Assembly (NCBI GenBank): GCA_018679695.1
Contig: JAHHKH010000300.1
Span: 1-46,418 of the forward strand
Direction of reading: 5' to 3'
DNA from: Maribacter sp.
GTDB taxonomy: Bacteria; Bacteroidota; Bacteroidia; Flavobacteriales; Flavobacteriaceae
DNA length: 46,418 nt
Shown here: in pieces, positions 25,801 to 33,368 of the stretch
Numbering within the stretch: position 1 is the first letter of the stretch
How the letters are laid out: every line of letters starts with the position of its first letter
The notes under the pieces: generated by a model
Database searches by the model: none
Seen by the model: the letters and a program-made list of their open reading frames with translations, nothing else
What the model was told of the DNA's origin: nothing
Translations under genes and position numbers: made by a program

Positions 25801-26769
25801 TTAATACCCAACCTTGTTTCTAACCCTTTCGAGTACTTCATTAGCCACTTTTTTGGCCTTTTCGGCACCTATTTCAAGGGCATTATCAATTTCATGAAGA
25901 TGGCTCATATAATAATCGAACCTTTCACGGGCAGGATTGTATTTTTCCAATATGACTTCGAATAAAGCTTGTTTGGCATGACCATATCCATAATTTCCAC
26001 CGAGATAATTGGCCCTCATTTGAGCAATTTGCTCTGGGTTTGCCAAGATCTTGTATAGTGCAAAAACATTGTCCGAATCTGGATTTTTTGGGTCTTCCAT
26101 GGGCGTGCTATCTGTCTTGATGCCCATGATCTGTTTGCGTAGCTTTTTGTCAGGTTGAAAGATATTGATAAGATTGCCCTTGCTTTTACTCATCTTTTGG
26201 CCATCAGTGCCAGGAACGTACATGGTGCCTTCATGTACTTTTCCTTTAGGCAGGATAAAGGTTTCACCCAATTGGGCATGAAATCTTGAGGCTACGTCCC
26301 TTGTCATCTCAATATGCTGTAGTTGGTCCTTGCCAACAGGAACAATGTGCGCATCGTATAATAAAATATCGGCAGCCATGAGCATAGGGTAGTTGAATAA
26401 TCCTGCATTTACATCTTCCAGCCGATCCGCCTTATCTTTAAATGAATGGGCCAAAGTAAGTCGTTGATATGGAAAAAAGCAGCTGAGGTACCAAGCCAGC
26501 TCGGTCACCTGGGGAACATCGCTTTGTCTGTAAAAAACGGTCTCTTCAATATCCAATCCAAAAGCAAGCCAGGTGGCGGCTGTTGCGTAGGTGTTGTTTC
26601 TTAATTCATCCCCATTTTTTATCTGGGTCAATGAATGCATATCCGCAATGAATAAAAATGATTCGTTTTTTGGATCTTGCGCCATTTTTATTGCTGGTGC
26701 AATGGCTCCGAGGATATTTCCCAAATGGGGAATGCCCGTGCTTTGTATGCCTGTTAGTATTCTTGCCAT
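25801..26769 (-). CDS. trpS: Tryptophan--tRNA ligase
   Basis: A 322-residue class I aminoacyl-tRNA synthetase. The HIGH-type motif is HLGN (residues 15-18) and the KMSKS loop is intact (192-196, followed by KGN). 'GLFNYPMLMAADILLYDA' and 'VPVGKDQLQHIEMTRDVA' are typical of bacterial TrpRS. It charges tRNA-Trp. I chose the ATG at 26767-26769, giving MARILTGIQSTG; the frame extends eight codons upstream, but those overlap the -7 box. It is divergent from plsC. Confidence 0.97.
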   Translation of the reverse strand: MARILTGIQSTGIPHLGNILGAIAPAIKMAQDPKNESFLFIADMHSLTQIKNGDELRNNTYATAATWLAFGLDIEETVFYRQSDVPQVTELAWYLSCFFPYQRLTLAHSFKDKADRLEDVNAGLFNYPMLMAADILLYDAHIVPVGKDQLQHIEMTRDVASRFHAQLGETFILPKGKVHEGTMYVPGTDGQKMSKSKGNLINIFQPDKKLRKQIMGIKTDSTPMEDPKNPDSDNVFALYKILANPEQIAQMRANYLGGNYGYGHAKQALFEVILEKYNPARERFDYYMSHLHEIDNALEIGAEKAKKVANEVLERVRNKVGY

Positions 26770-26790
26770 TGAATTGGTTTCAAAGAAGCA

Positions 26791-26798
26791 CAAAGGTA
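26791..26798 (-). promoter_or_regulatory. -7 promoter box of trpS
   Basis: Minus-strand TACCTTTG, an exact TAnnTTTG match, lies 21 nt before the trpS start. Confidence 0.6.
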
Positions 26799-26829
26799 AA
26801 ACAAATGTTAAATAACGACATCAAATTGT

Positions 26830-26837
26830 TACTTTTG
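26830..26837 (+). promoter_or_regulatory. -7 promoter box of plsC, almost touching the start codon
   Basis: TACTTTTG matches TAnnTTTG and ends only 4 nt before the ATG at 26842. Transcription would begin at or next to the start codon, giving a leaderless mRNA if the box is used. Confidence 0.45.
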
Positions 26838-26841
26838 ATCA

Positions 26842-27591
26842 ATGTCAAGGTTTGTACAGAACATAGGATATATTTTATATCGCATTTGGTTTTATGTATT
26901 GGTAGCCCTACCAATAATTGTTTTCTTGCCATTATTAGCTATCTCCACTTTATCGGAAAAATGGTATCCACAGTTTTTTTGGTTGGCTAGAAATCTTTGG
27001 GCAAGACCCATTTTACTAGGTATGGGTTGCCCGCAAAAGATTGAATGGGAACAGAGAATGGAACGGGGCAAAAGCTATATGTTGGTCGCCAATCATACAA
27101 GTATGTTGGATATTATGTTGATGTTGCGCATTAGTAAAAACCCTTTCGTTTTCGTTGGAAAAAAGGAATTGGTGAAAATACCGCTTTTTGGCTTTTTTTA
27201 TAAGCGGGTGTGTATACTGGTCGATAGGGAAGACCATCGTAGTAGAACCGGTGTCTATCGAAGGGCACAACGGCGACTCGACCAAGGTTTGAGTATTTGT
27301 ATTTTTCCTGAAGGAGGAGTGCCTGAAGAAGACAAGCTATTGGACGATTTCAAAGACGGTGCCTTTAAGATGGCCATTGCCCATAATATACCCGTGGTAC
27401 CTATGACATTCTACGACAATAAGAAAAGATTTTCTTTTACCTTTTATAGTGGGGGACCAGGACTACTGCGGGTCAAAGTACATTCCTTTTTTGAAACTGC
27501 CATTCTAGAGGATGAGGACAAAACCACGTTACGCGAAGAGGTACGAAATGTTATATTAAATGAACTGAAGAGTCAAACTGAAATAAAATAA
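26842..27591 (+). CDS. plsC: 1-acyl-sn-glycerol-3-phosphate acyltransferase
   Basis: A 249-residue PlsC-type acyltransferase with one N-terminal membrane helix (about 14-36), the catalytic HX4D motif in NHTSMLD (His85, Asp90), the substrate-binding FPEG (155-158), 'DGAFKMA' (172-178) and a VPM motif after it. It adds the second acyl chain to lysophosphatidic acid, giving phosphatidic acid for membrane lipids. The gene is single, divergent from trpS, with a promoter box that would give an almost leaderless transcript. Confidence 0.92.
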   Translation: MSRFVQNIGYILYRIWFYVLVALPIIVFLPLLAISTLSEKWYPQFFWLARNLWARPILLGMGCPQKIEWEQRMERGKSYMLVANHTSMLDIMLMLRISKNPFVFVGKKELVKIPLFGFFYKRVCILVDREDHRSRTGVYRRAQRRLDQGLSICIFPEGGVPEEDKLLDDFKDGAFKMAIAHNIPVVPMTFYDNKKRFSFTFYSGGPGLLRVKVHSFFETAILEDEDKTTLREEVRNVILNELKSQTEIK

Positions 27592-27617
27592 AGCCCCAAC
27601 GAGACCGTCAGGGCTTT
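27590..27617. terminator. Bidirectional hairpin between plsC and the beta-barrel gene
   Basis: AAAGCCC and GGGCTTT form a 7-bp stem around a loop of about 14 nt. Read on the minus strand it is followed by a T-rich run, so it best fits termination of the sigma-factor operon; it could also end plsC. Confidence 0.6.
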
Positions 27618-27659
27618 GAAAGTCATTGTTGTTAACAACAACCTACCTAACCAACATCT

Positions 27660-29192
27660 TTAAAACCTAAAGTTAAGCCCACTATAAACACCAACACTGA
27701 AAGGTTGAAAATTACCGGAAGTATCAGAAAAAGTGTTTAATTGATATTTAAAAACAGGCTCTATATTCAATTGTATTTTTGGGGAGAATTTGTAATTGAC
27801 CCCAAAACCAATATTAGTGCTAAAATTCACATCATTCACATTATTTGCCTCACCCATTTCGGTTATTAATTCACCGGAGGTAAGGGTTACCGAATTATCA
27901 ATTAAAAATAGGGAACTCATACCTCCAATTAAGTTGATTCCGAATTTACGATCAAGCAGCGTATAATTCAACTCCAAAGGCACTTCCAAGTACCCAAATT
28001 GCTGGGCCATAACCCCTAATAGTGAGGGGTCTTGTGCGGAAACTTCCAAGGTCGAATTTTCCGTTAGGGAATTACCGACGGTTGCCTTACTTTCAACCAC
28101 AATATTCCTTGAGGCACGGCTATAATCAATATTATCAATTTGACCATTTCCAAAACCCGTTAATGTTGAGGAAAACTGTACATCATTGGTATTATAACCA
28201 TAATCTACCTTATGAACACCTGTTTTTATAGACAGCTTTTTGTTTATTTCATAAGAAACAGCCAGACCATAACTTAGATTAACATCACCCGATTTTGAAT
28301 TAGGTACGAAAATTGAAGAGACCGGAGAACCTTCTCCAATAGCGCTGAAATAAACGGGTGCAATACTTGGTCCTGCGGACCATTTGCCTTTCGCGGTCTC
28401 TGCGACCTCCGATTCTTCTTCCTGTTCTGCAATTTCATCAAAGATTGACTTTTTACCTTCCGCGGTCTTCTTGTCGGGATCTTCAGTATTCACTTGGGCA
28501 ACTGTTTCTTCAGTATTTTCATCACTATTTTCTTTTCCATTTTTTTCATTCCCCGATTGCGTGAAATCCTCGTTTAAGGCCGGTTTTTTAGTTGATTTTG
28601 CAGCTTCATTAATTGCTATAACGCTTTCTTTATCCTGGGTGGTAACATCCTTGAATTTATCCACTAATCTGGCCTTACCATTCTTTTTGTTCACAATTGC
28701 AATACGTGAATTCGTTGGTTTTGGTTCATTGAATACACTTTTTGGATTACCATTCTTCACAGTCTTTCCATTCTCCATAGAGGTAGTTTGGGAATCAGAT
28801 TCCCTAGTTCGATCTAAACTGGGATCAATCGCATTTGTTTTAATCTTTTGGGTATTATCGGATTTCGAACCCTCAGTAACTTGAGGTGTATTTGCGATGG
28901 GTAGATCATCAATAGGATTTACTTCCTCTTGCTGTTTTTCCTTCACGTTCTCAACCTCAGTACTTATAGGGTTGGTTTCATTATCTTGATCCTTGAAGGG
29001 ATTGATAAGAAACATGCCAATTGCCAATACCGCGGCAATACCGCCCAGTTTCCACCAGAAGGGGATGACTGTTCGGGTTTTTTTCTTTTTATTCAAAGAG
29101 CTTTCAATGGATTTCCAGACTTTTTCTGTAGGGAAGTCCGAATAATCCTTGAATTTCTCTTGGAATATTTTGTCTAGGTTCTTTTTGCTCAT
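27660..29192 (-). CDS. Anti-sigma-like N-terminus, membrane helix, long linker and outer-membrane beta-barrel-like domain
   Basis: A 510-residue protein directly downstream of an ECF sigma factor. Residues 1-40 are charged and helical ('LDKIFQEKFKDYSDFPTEKVWKSIESSL'), as in Bacteroidota anti-sigma-like proteins. A single membrane helix lies at about 43-64. A low-complexity Lys/Glu/Asn/Thr-rich linker covers about 67-265. The rest is beta-strand-rich with alternating hydrophobic residues and ends in aromatic Phe (LNFRF), as outer-membrane barrels do ('outer membrane beta-barrel'). Taken literally it would span cytoplasm, inner membrane, periplasm and outer membrane. The barrel is inferred from pattern; the partner sigma factor supports an envelope-stress role. 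Confidence 0.75.
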   Translation of the reverse strand: MSKKNLDKIFQEKFKDYSDFPTEKVWKSIESSLNKKKKTRTVIPFWWKLGGIAAVLAIGMFLINPFKDQDNETNPISTEVENVKEKQQEEVNPIDDLPIANTPQVTEGSKSDNTQKIKTNAIDPSLDRTRESDSQTTSMENGKTVKNGNPKSVFNEPKPTNSRIAIVNKKNGKARLVDKFKDVTTQDKESVIAINEAAKSTKKPALNEDFTQSGNEKNGKENSDENTEETVAQVNTEDPDKKTAEGKKSIFDEIAEQEEESEVAETAKGKWSAGPSIAPVYFSAIGEGSPVSSIFVPNSKSGDVNLSYGLAVSYEINKKLSIKTGVHKVDYGYNTNDVQFSSTLTGFGNGQIDNIDYSRASRNIVVESKATVGNSLTENSTLEVSAQDPSLLGVMAQQFGYLEVPLELNYTLLDRKFGINLIGGMSSLFLIDNSVTLTSGELITEMGEANNVNDVNFSTNIGFGVNYKFSPKIQLNIEPVFKYQLNTFSDTSGNFQPFSVGVYSGLNFRF

Positions 29193-29251
29193 TTTGCTAA
29201 TTGTAAAGCAATGTTCATGTTTTTGATTCTAATGCGAACAACACATATACC

Positions 29252-29818
29252 TTATATTGTTCCTCCCAGGGCAACTATTAAAATGCCAATAATTGCTCTG
29301 GATGTTTTGTTTTCTATTTTTTCCTTCAAGATCATTCTAGCACGAGCGAGATTTGATTTTGAGGTGCCAGGGGATGTGCCTAACATTGAACTTATCTCCT
29401 TGTGTGAATACCCATCCAACACATAGAGATTGAAAGTCAATCGATATTTGTTCGGTAATTCCTGTATATATTTTAAAAGCGTTTGTAAGCCGATGTCCTC
29501 ATATTCCGATTCTACATCTACTTCTTCTGTCACATTATCCGAAACCACTTTCAGGTATTCTTCTTTTCTGTATTTCTGTAAAACTGTATTAATGGTTATT
29601 CTTTTAATCCATCCTTCGAAGGAGCCTTTGGACTTATATTGACCTATTTTTTCAAAAATGGTCATAAAACTATCATGAAGGCTATCTTCTGCCTCCGCTT
29701 TATTGCGCGAATATTTGAGACAGATACCGAACAGTATATTGGAATATTTCCGATACACTTGTTCTTGTGCCTTTCTATTGCCTTTTTTACATTTTTCTAT
29801 GAGTTCTTCCAGACTCAA
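29252..29818 (-). CDS. ECF-type RNA polymerase sigma factor with hydrophobic C-terminal tail
   Basis: A 188-residue sigma-70 family ECF factor. Region 2 covers about residues 20-85 ('DSLHDSFMTIFEKIGQYKSKGSFEGWIKRITINTVLQKYRK') and region 4 about 112-168 ('LPNKYRLTFNLYVLDGYSHKEISSMLGTSPGTSKSNLARAR'). After region 4 come a short basic stretch and 15 mostly hydrophobic residues (RAIIGILIVALGGTI) at the very C-terminus, unusual for a soluble sigma factor and long enough to touch or enter a membrane. It precedes the anti-sigma/barrel gene by 59 bp and follows a lipoprotein gene by 26 bp. Confidence 0.92.
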   Translation of the reverse strand: MSLEELIEKCKKGNRKAQEQVYRKYSNILFGICLKYSRNKAEAEDSLHDSFMTIFEKIGQYKSKGSFEGWIKRITINTVLQKYRKEEYLKVVSDNVTEEVDVESEYEDIGLQTLLKYIQELPNKYRLTFNLYVLDGYSHKEISSMLGTSPGTSKSNLARARMILKEKIENKTSRAIIGILIVALGGTI

Positions 29819-29844
29819 AATGTTGGTTAGGTTATAAAAACAAT

Positions 29845-30264
29845 TTAATTCACCGGAACTTCAACTTCTAAAAACTGTTGTTCTCCGTTAGCATCTTCTC
29901 CTTGATAAAATCTAAACAAATATTCCTGATCGTAAAGCACTACAAAATCGAAAGAGGCCATTTCTTGCCTCACAACTTCTGTACAAGCCTCCTGATCAGT
30001 TCGCTTTGCACCCACAGCAACTACCTTACGTATACTTGTTGCTTCCTTGACTACATCGAATCCTTCATAAAAGGTACATCCGTCAGGAATGGTATACGTA
30101 ACATTGATTTCGTAAGTTTCATTGAGGTCAAACGATTCAGGCATCTCAACACTTTCTATTACCAAGGGTACAAAATGAAAGTTTGGGCCATCATCTCCCA
30201 AATCACAAGAAGTAAAAGATAGGGATACCAAAATGGCAATAAGCACTAAAAACGTCCTATTCAT
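29845..30264 (-). CDS. Small lipoprotein of unknown function
   Basis: A 139-residue protein with a clear lipoprotein signal (FTSC, Cys20). The mature part starts with an acidic stretch (DLGDDG), the sort of sequence that in some Bacteroidota directs lipoproteins to the cell surface; that is inference. The rest is predicted beta-rich and holds two cysteines (in DGCTFYEG and QEACTEV) that could form a disulfide. It is the first gene of the lipoprotein-sigma-barrel run, 26 bp before the sigma gene. I do not recognise the family. Confidence 0.75.
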   Translation of the reverse strand: MNRTFLVLIAILVSLSFTSCDLGDDGPNFHFVPLVIESVEMPESFDLNETYEINVTYTIPDGCTFYEGFDVVKEATSIRKVVAVGAKRTDQEACTEVVRQEMASFDFVVLYDQEYLFRFYQGEDANGEQQFLEVEVPVN

Positions 30265-30394
30265 AAGCTAATAATTTTATTTCTAAGATGAAACTATTTG
30301 ATTATGGTTGCGTTCATTGACGTTAAGGTACAAGAAAAGTAGTTTAGTTCTAAGATCAGCTTTACCAAAAGGATCAAAATTCACCTTGTAAGCA

Positions 30395-30421
30395 AATTAG
30401 GCGCCCGTATGGCGCCTAATT
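30395..30421 (-). terminator. Perfect hairpin after recA
   Basis: AATTAGGCGCC and its reverse complement form an 11-bp perfect stem with a 5-nt loop, 24 bp after the recA stop. The T tract after it is short on either strand, but the stem is GC-rich and well placed for recA termination. Confidence 0.7.
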
Positions 30422-30444
30422 AATAATTGATATGCAAAGTATTT

Positions 30445-31449
30445 TTAATGAACCGCTTTGATAGCTTCCCGAATTTTGGCATCCAATTCTTCATACAACT
30501 CAGGATTGTCATTCAAAAGGGCTTTAACGGCATCTCGACCTTGCCCTAGTTTGGTATCACCGTAACTGAACCAAGAACCACTTTTCTTTATGATTTCATA
30601 TTCTACCCCTAAGTCGATGATTTCACCCACTTTGGATATACCTTCACCATACATGATATCGAATTCGGCCAGTTTAAAGGGTGGGGCCACCTTATTTTTA
30701 ACCACTTTTACCCTGGTTTTATTACCTTGAACCCCCCCATCTGTATCTTTGATTTGTGTTGACCTCCTGATATCCAATCGTACCGAAGCATAGAACTTCA
30801 ATGCATTACCCCCGGTAGTGGTTTCAGGATTACCGAACATGACCCCGATTTTTTCCCTCAATTGGTTAATGAAAATGACCGTACAATTGGTTTTGCTGAT
30901 AGATCCGGTTAATTTTCGCAAAGCCTGGGACATTAATCGTGCATGTAGCCCCATTTTAGAATCCCCCATTTCACCTTCAATTTCACTTTTAGGGGTCAAG
31001 GCGGCTACAGAATCGATTACAACGATATCGATAGCACCTGATCGGATTAAATTATCAGTAATTTCCAGGGCTTGTTCACCATTGTCGGGCTGCGAAATAA
31101 TCAAGTTATCGATATCAATACCTAATTTTTCAGCATAAAAACGATCAAAGGCATGCTCAGCGTCAATAAAAGCTGCTATACCCCCATTTTTTTGTGCCTC
31201 GGCAATAGCATGGAGTGTTAAGGTGGTTTTACCTGAAGATTCAGGCCCATATATTTCTATTACCCTTCCACGGGGATACCCCCCCACACCTAAGGCAATA
31301 TCAAGACCCAAAGAACCCGAGGGTATTACTTCAACATCTTCAACAATACTATCTCCCATCTTCATTACGGCTCCTTTGCCGTAAGTCTTGTCCAATTTAT
31401 CTAAGGTAAGTTTTAATGCTTTTAATTTTGCGTCTTTTTCAGAACTCAT
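30445..31449 (-). CDS. recA: Recombinase A
   Basis: A 334-residue RecA with Walker A GPESSGKT (residues 68-75), the conserved 'IDAEHAFD', Walker B-like '[13 protein letters not shown]', the L1/L2 loop signature '[37 protein letters not shown]' and the C-terminal helical domain. It is shorter than Escherichia coli RecA (352) because the acidic tail is short. It drives strand exchange, recombination repair and transformation together with DprA. A 17-bp palindrome lies 16 bp before its start codon. Confidence 0.98.
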   Translation of the reverse strand: MSSEKDAKLKALKLTLDKLDKTYGKGAVMKMGDSIVEDVEVIPSGSLGLDIALGVGGYPRGRVIEIYGPESSGKTTLTLHAIAEAQKNGGIAAFIDAEHAFDRFYAEKLGIDIDNLIISQPDNGEQALEITDNLIRSGAIDIVVIDSVAALTPKSEIEGEMGDSKMGLHARLMSQALRKLTGSISKTNCTVIFINQLREKIGVMFGNPETTTGGNALKFYASVRLDIRRSTQIKDTDGGVQGNKTRVKVVKNKVAPPFKLAEFDIMYGEGISKVGEIIDLGVEYEIIKKSGSWFSYGDTKLGQGRDAVKALLNDNPELYEELDAKIREAIKAVH

Positions 31450-31465
31450 TTCGTATAAAATTAGG

Positions 31466-31482
31466 AATGCTAATTTAGCATT
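31466..31482. promoter_or_regulatory. 17-bp palindrome in front of recA, candidate operator
   Basis: AATGCTAATTTAGCATT is a perfect palindrome around a central T. It ends 16 bp before the recA ATG and touches a -7-like TAATTTTA (minus strand, 31463-31456), so a bound protein would block the promoter. It is not the LexA box known from Proteobacteria or Firmicutes. The binding protein is unknown. Confidence 0.45.
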
Positions 31483-31614
31483 TCTTTTTGCATAAAACCA
31501 TCACCTCAAATTATTTTATACACAGTTTCACGTGTCAGTATTTTTTCTAGACGCAACCTTTTAGTAAATATCACATCTAAACTTAAAAGGGTACTCACTA
31601 ACTCTATATATAAA

Positions 31615-31737
31615 CCATTTGTCTTAGGACAATGGGCCTCGGTGGCCATTTCCTTTTTACCTTTCATAAGAATGCTATGAAAAAGAAAAATAGGGTGGCC
31701 AATTAAGAGTCTTGATAATTTCAGGACTCTTTTTTTG
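31615..31737 (+). ncRNA. Candidate structured small RNA or leader between recA and the U32 gene
   Basis: On the plus strand four hairpins follow one another. TTGTC/GACAA is at 31619-31632. AATGG...CCATT, with CC/GG inside, is at 31631-31650 and shares two bases with the first, so these two are alternatives. TTTCATA/TATGAAA is at 31662-31682. The terminator is at 31705-31736. No gene on the plus strand ends here, because recA is transcribed away, so an intrinsic terminator implies a short transcript starting in 31480-31620. No clear -7 box was found there, the 5' end is undefined, and I cannot match it to a known RNA family. Confidence 0.45.
31705..31736 (+). terminator. Intrinsic terminator with no coding gene upstream
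   Basis: AAGAGTC and GACTCTT form a 7-bp stem with a 13-nt loop, followed by a T tract (seven T before the first G). It is the end of the candidate small RNA. Confidence 0.75.
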
Positions 31738-31807
31738 TTTTGTGACCCATTCTAATCCTTCAAGAAATACCATAGGTCGCTTATGCCTTTAATTTTTCCA
31801 TAAAATG

Positions 31808-31815
31808 TATCTTTG
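31808..31815 (+). promoter_or_regulatory. -7 promoter box of the U32-ferredoxin genes
   Basis: TATCTTTG matches TAnnTTTG and lies 14 nt before the ATG at 31830. Confidence 0.65.
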
Positions 31816-31829
31816 CAATCCTGAAGGTT

Positions 31830-33083
31830 ATGCTTGAATTCATGACAAGAAACGGACAAATAGAACTGATGGCTCCAGCTGGGAATTTCGAATCACTCCA
31901 AGCAGCTATCGCCAATGGAGCTGACTCGGTATATTTTGGTGTTGAGCAATTGAATATGCGGGCCAGGGCGAGTATTAACTTTACATTGGAAGACTTGCCA
32001 GAGATTGCGAAGCGATGCAAAAAAGGCGGTATAAGAACGTATCTTACTTTAAATACGATAATTTACGATCATGATTTATCGATAATCAAAATCATGTTGG
32101 ATGAGGCCAAAAATGCGAATATTACAGCTGTAATAGCAATGGACCAGGCTGTCATTGCCTATGCAAGGCAAATTAACATGGAGGTGCATATTTCCACTCA
32201 AATAAACATTACCAACATTGAAACTGTGAAGTTTTATTCCCTTTTTGCCGATACCGTTGTTCTGAGTCGTGAATTGAGTTTGCGTCAAATAAGGAATATA
32301 TGCAACCAAATTAAAAAAGGGAATATAAAGGGACCCTCAGGCAATTTGGTAGAAGTTGAGGTTTTTGGTCATGGGGCCCTTTGCATGGCAGTATCGGGTA
32401 AATGCTATTTAAGTCTACACTCCCATAATTCATCAGCCAATAGAGGTGCCTGTAAGCAAAATTGTCGTAAAAAATATACTGTCATTGATCAAGAAAGTGG
32501 TTTTGAGATTGAGATTGACAATGAATACATGATGTCGCCCAAAGATTTGTGCACTTTGGACTTTTTAGATCAAATTATCGATTCCGGGGTAAAAGTCTTA
32601 AAGATTGAGGGTAGAGGTCGATCGTCAGAATATGTTGCAACGGTTATAAAAACGTATAGAGAGGCGATTGATGCACATACAGAAGGAACATTTTCCAAGG
32701 ATAAGGTTGCCATTTGGATGAAAGAACTCCAAAAAGTTTATAATAGAGGTTTTTGGGGGGGATATTACCTCGGACAAAAACTTGGGGAATGGAGTGATGG
32801 TCCGGGCACACAGGCGAGTCAAAAGAAATTATACATAGGCAAAGGCGTTCACTATTATCCTCGACCCGGTATTGCAGAGTTCAAGATTGAGGCTTTTGAT
32901 ATACAGGTGGGGGATTCCCTGCTCATCACTGGCCCAACGACCGGGGTAAGGGAAATTGAATTGGAACAGATGATGGTTGATGACCTCTATGCGTCAAAGG
33001 CAAAAAAGGGAAAGAACTGCACCTTTCCTACCGGTTTTAAAATAAGGCCATCGGACAAACTTTATAAACTTGTCAAAGAGTAA
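31830..33083 (+). CDS. Peptidase U32 family protein, TrhP (YegQ)-like tRNA hydroxylation enzyme
   Basis: A 417-residue U32 protein. 'IELMAPAGNFESLQAAIANGADSVYFGVEQLNMRARA' is the family's N-terminal signature. Cys185, Cys192, Cys208 and Cys212 (within CMAVSGKC and GACKQNC) match the conserved four-Cys set that holds an iron-sulfur cluster in YegQ/TrhP and RlhA. TrhP is known to make 5-hydroxyuridine at tRNA position 34 using prephenate, without O2. Here it is co-translated with a ferredoxin (stop and start overlap in TAATG) and followed by trhO, which favours a TrhP role over a protease. RlhA-type rRNA hydroxylation is an alternative. An ATG at 31845 is a possible later start. Confidence 0.87.
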   Translation: MLEFMTRNGQIELMAPAGNFESLQAAIANGADSVYFGVEQLNMRARASINFTLEDLPEIAKRCKKGGIRTYLTLNTIIYDHDLSIIKIMLDEAKNANITAVIAMDQAVIAYARQINMEVHISTQINITNIETVKFYSLFADTVVLSRELSLRQIRNICNQIKKGNIKGPSGNLVEVEVFGHGALCMAVSGKCYLSLHSHNSSANRGACKQNCRKKYTVIDQESGFEIEIDNEYMMSPKDLCTLDFLDQIIDSGVKVLKIEGRGRSSEYVATVIKTYREAIDAHTEGTFSKDKVAIWMKELQKVYNRGFWGGYYLGQKLGEWSDGPGTQASQKKLYIGKGVHYYPRPGIAEFKIEAFDIQVGDSLLITGPTTGVREIELEQMMVDDLYASKAKKGKNCTFPTGFKIRPSDKLYKLVKE

Positions 33084-33313
33084 TGGTCGTAGTTACCCTT
33101 CAACGAAAAAAATGTATCGGTTGCAATTATTGTGTGGAATTGGCCCCAGGACAATTCCAAATGTCGAAAAAAGATGGCAAAAGTGTATTGTTGCAATCAG
33201 CTGATAAAAAGGGATTCTTTACTATTAAAACACATGACCATGGTTGTTATGAGCCCTGTAAGCAGGCCCAACTGGCTTGCCCTGTCAAAATCATCACCAC
33301 AAAAATAATCTAG
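33083..33313 (+). CDS. Small [4Fe-4S] ferredoxin
   Basis: A 76-residue ferredoxin. Cys11, Cys14 and Cys17 (CIGCNYC) with the distal Cys-Pro (Cys65) supply one [4Fe-4S] cluster; two further cysteines (54 and 58) may form a disulfide. It starts inside the U32 stop codon (TAATG), so it is made together with the U32 protein and is probably its dedicated electron donor. In E. coli the ferredoxin YfhL has been linked to U32-dependent RNA hydroxylation, which supports this pairing. Confidence 0.88.
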   Translation: MVVVTLQRKKCIGCNYCVELAPGQFQMSKKDGKSVLLQSADKKGFFTIKTHDHGCYEPCKQAQLACPVKIITTKII

Positions 33314-33321
33314 GAATATCC

Positions 33322-33329
33322 TATCTTTG
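33322..33329 (+). promoter_or_regulatory. -7 promoter box of trhO
   Basis: TATCTTTG matches TAnnTTTG, 39 nt before the trhO ATG, in the 55-bp gap after the ferredoxin gene. trhO can therefore be transcribed on its own. Confidence 0.6.
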
Positions 33330-33368
33330 CAGCTCTAATATATTCTTTAACTTAACGATTGGTATAGC

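Noticed and set aside
28022-28884. Several plus-strand frames of 60-166 codons opposite the beta-barrel gene
   Set aside because: They lie antisense to a continuous gene with clear domain structure; the Ser/Phe-rich translations are what the complement of a Lys/Glu-rich linker produces.
31500-31700. Possible known RNA (SRP RNA, 6S or tmRNA) next to recA
   Set aside because: None of the conserved sequence marks of those RNAs were seen; kept only as an unassigned small-RNA candidate.
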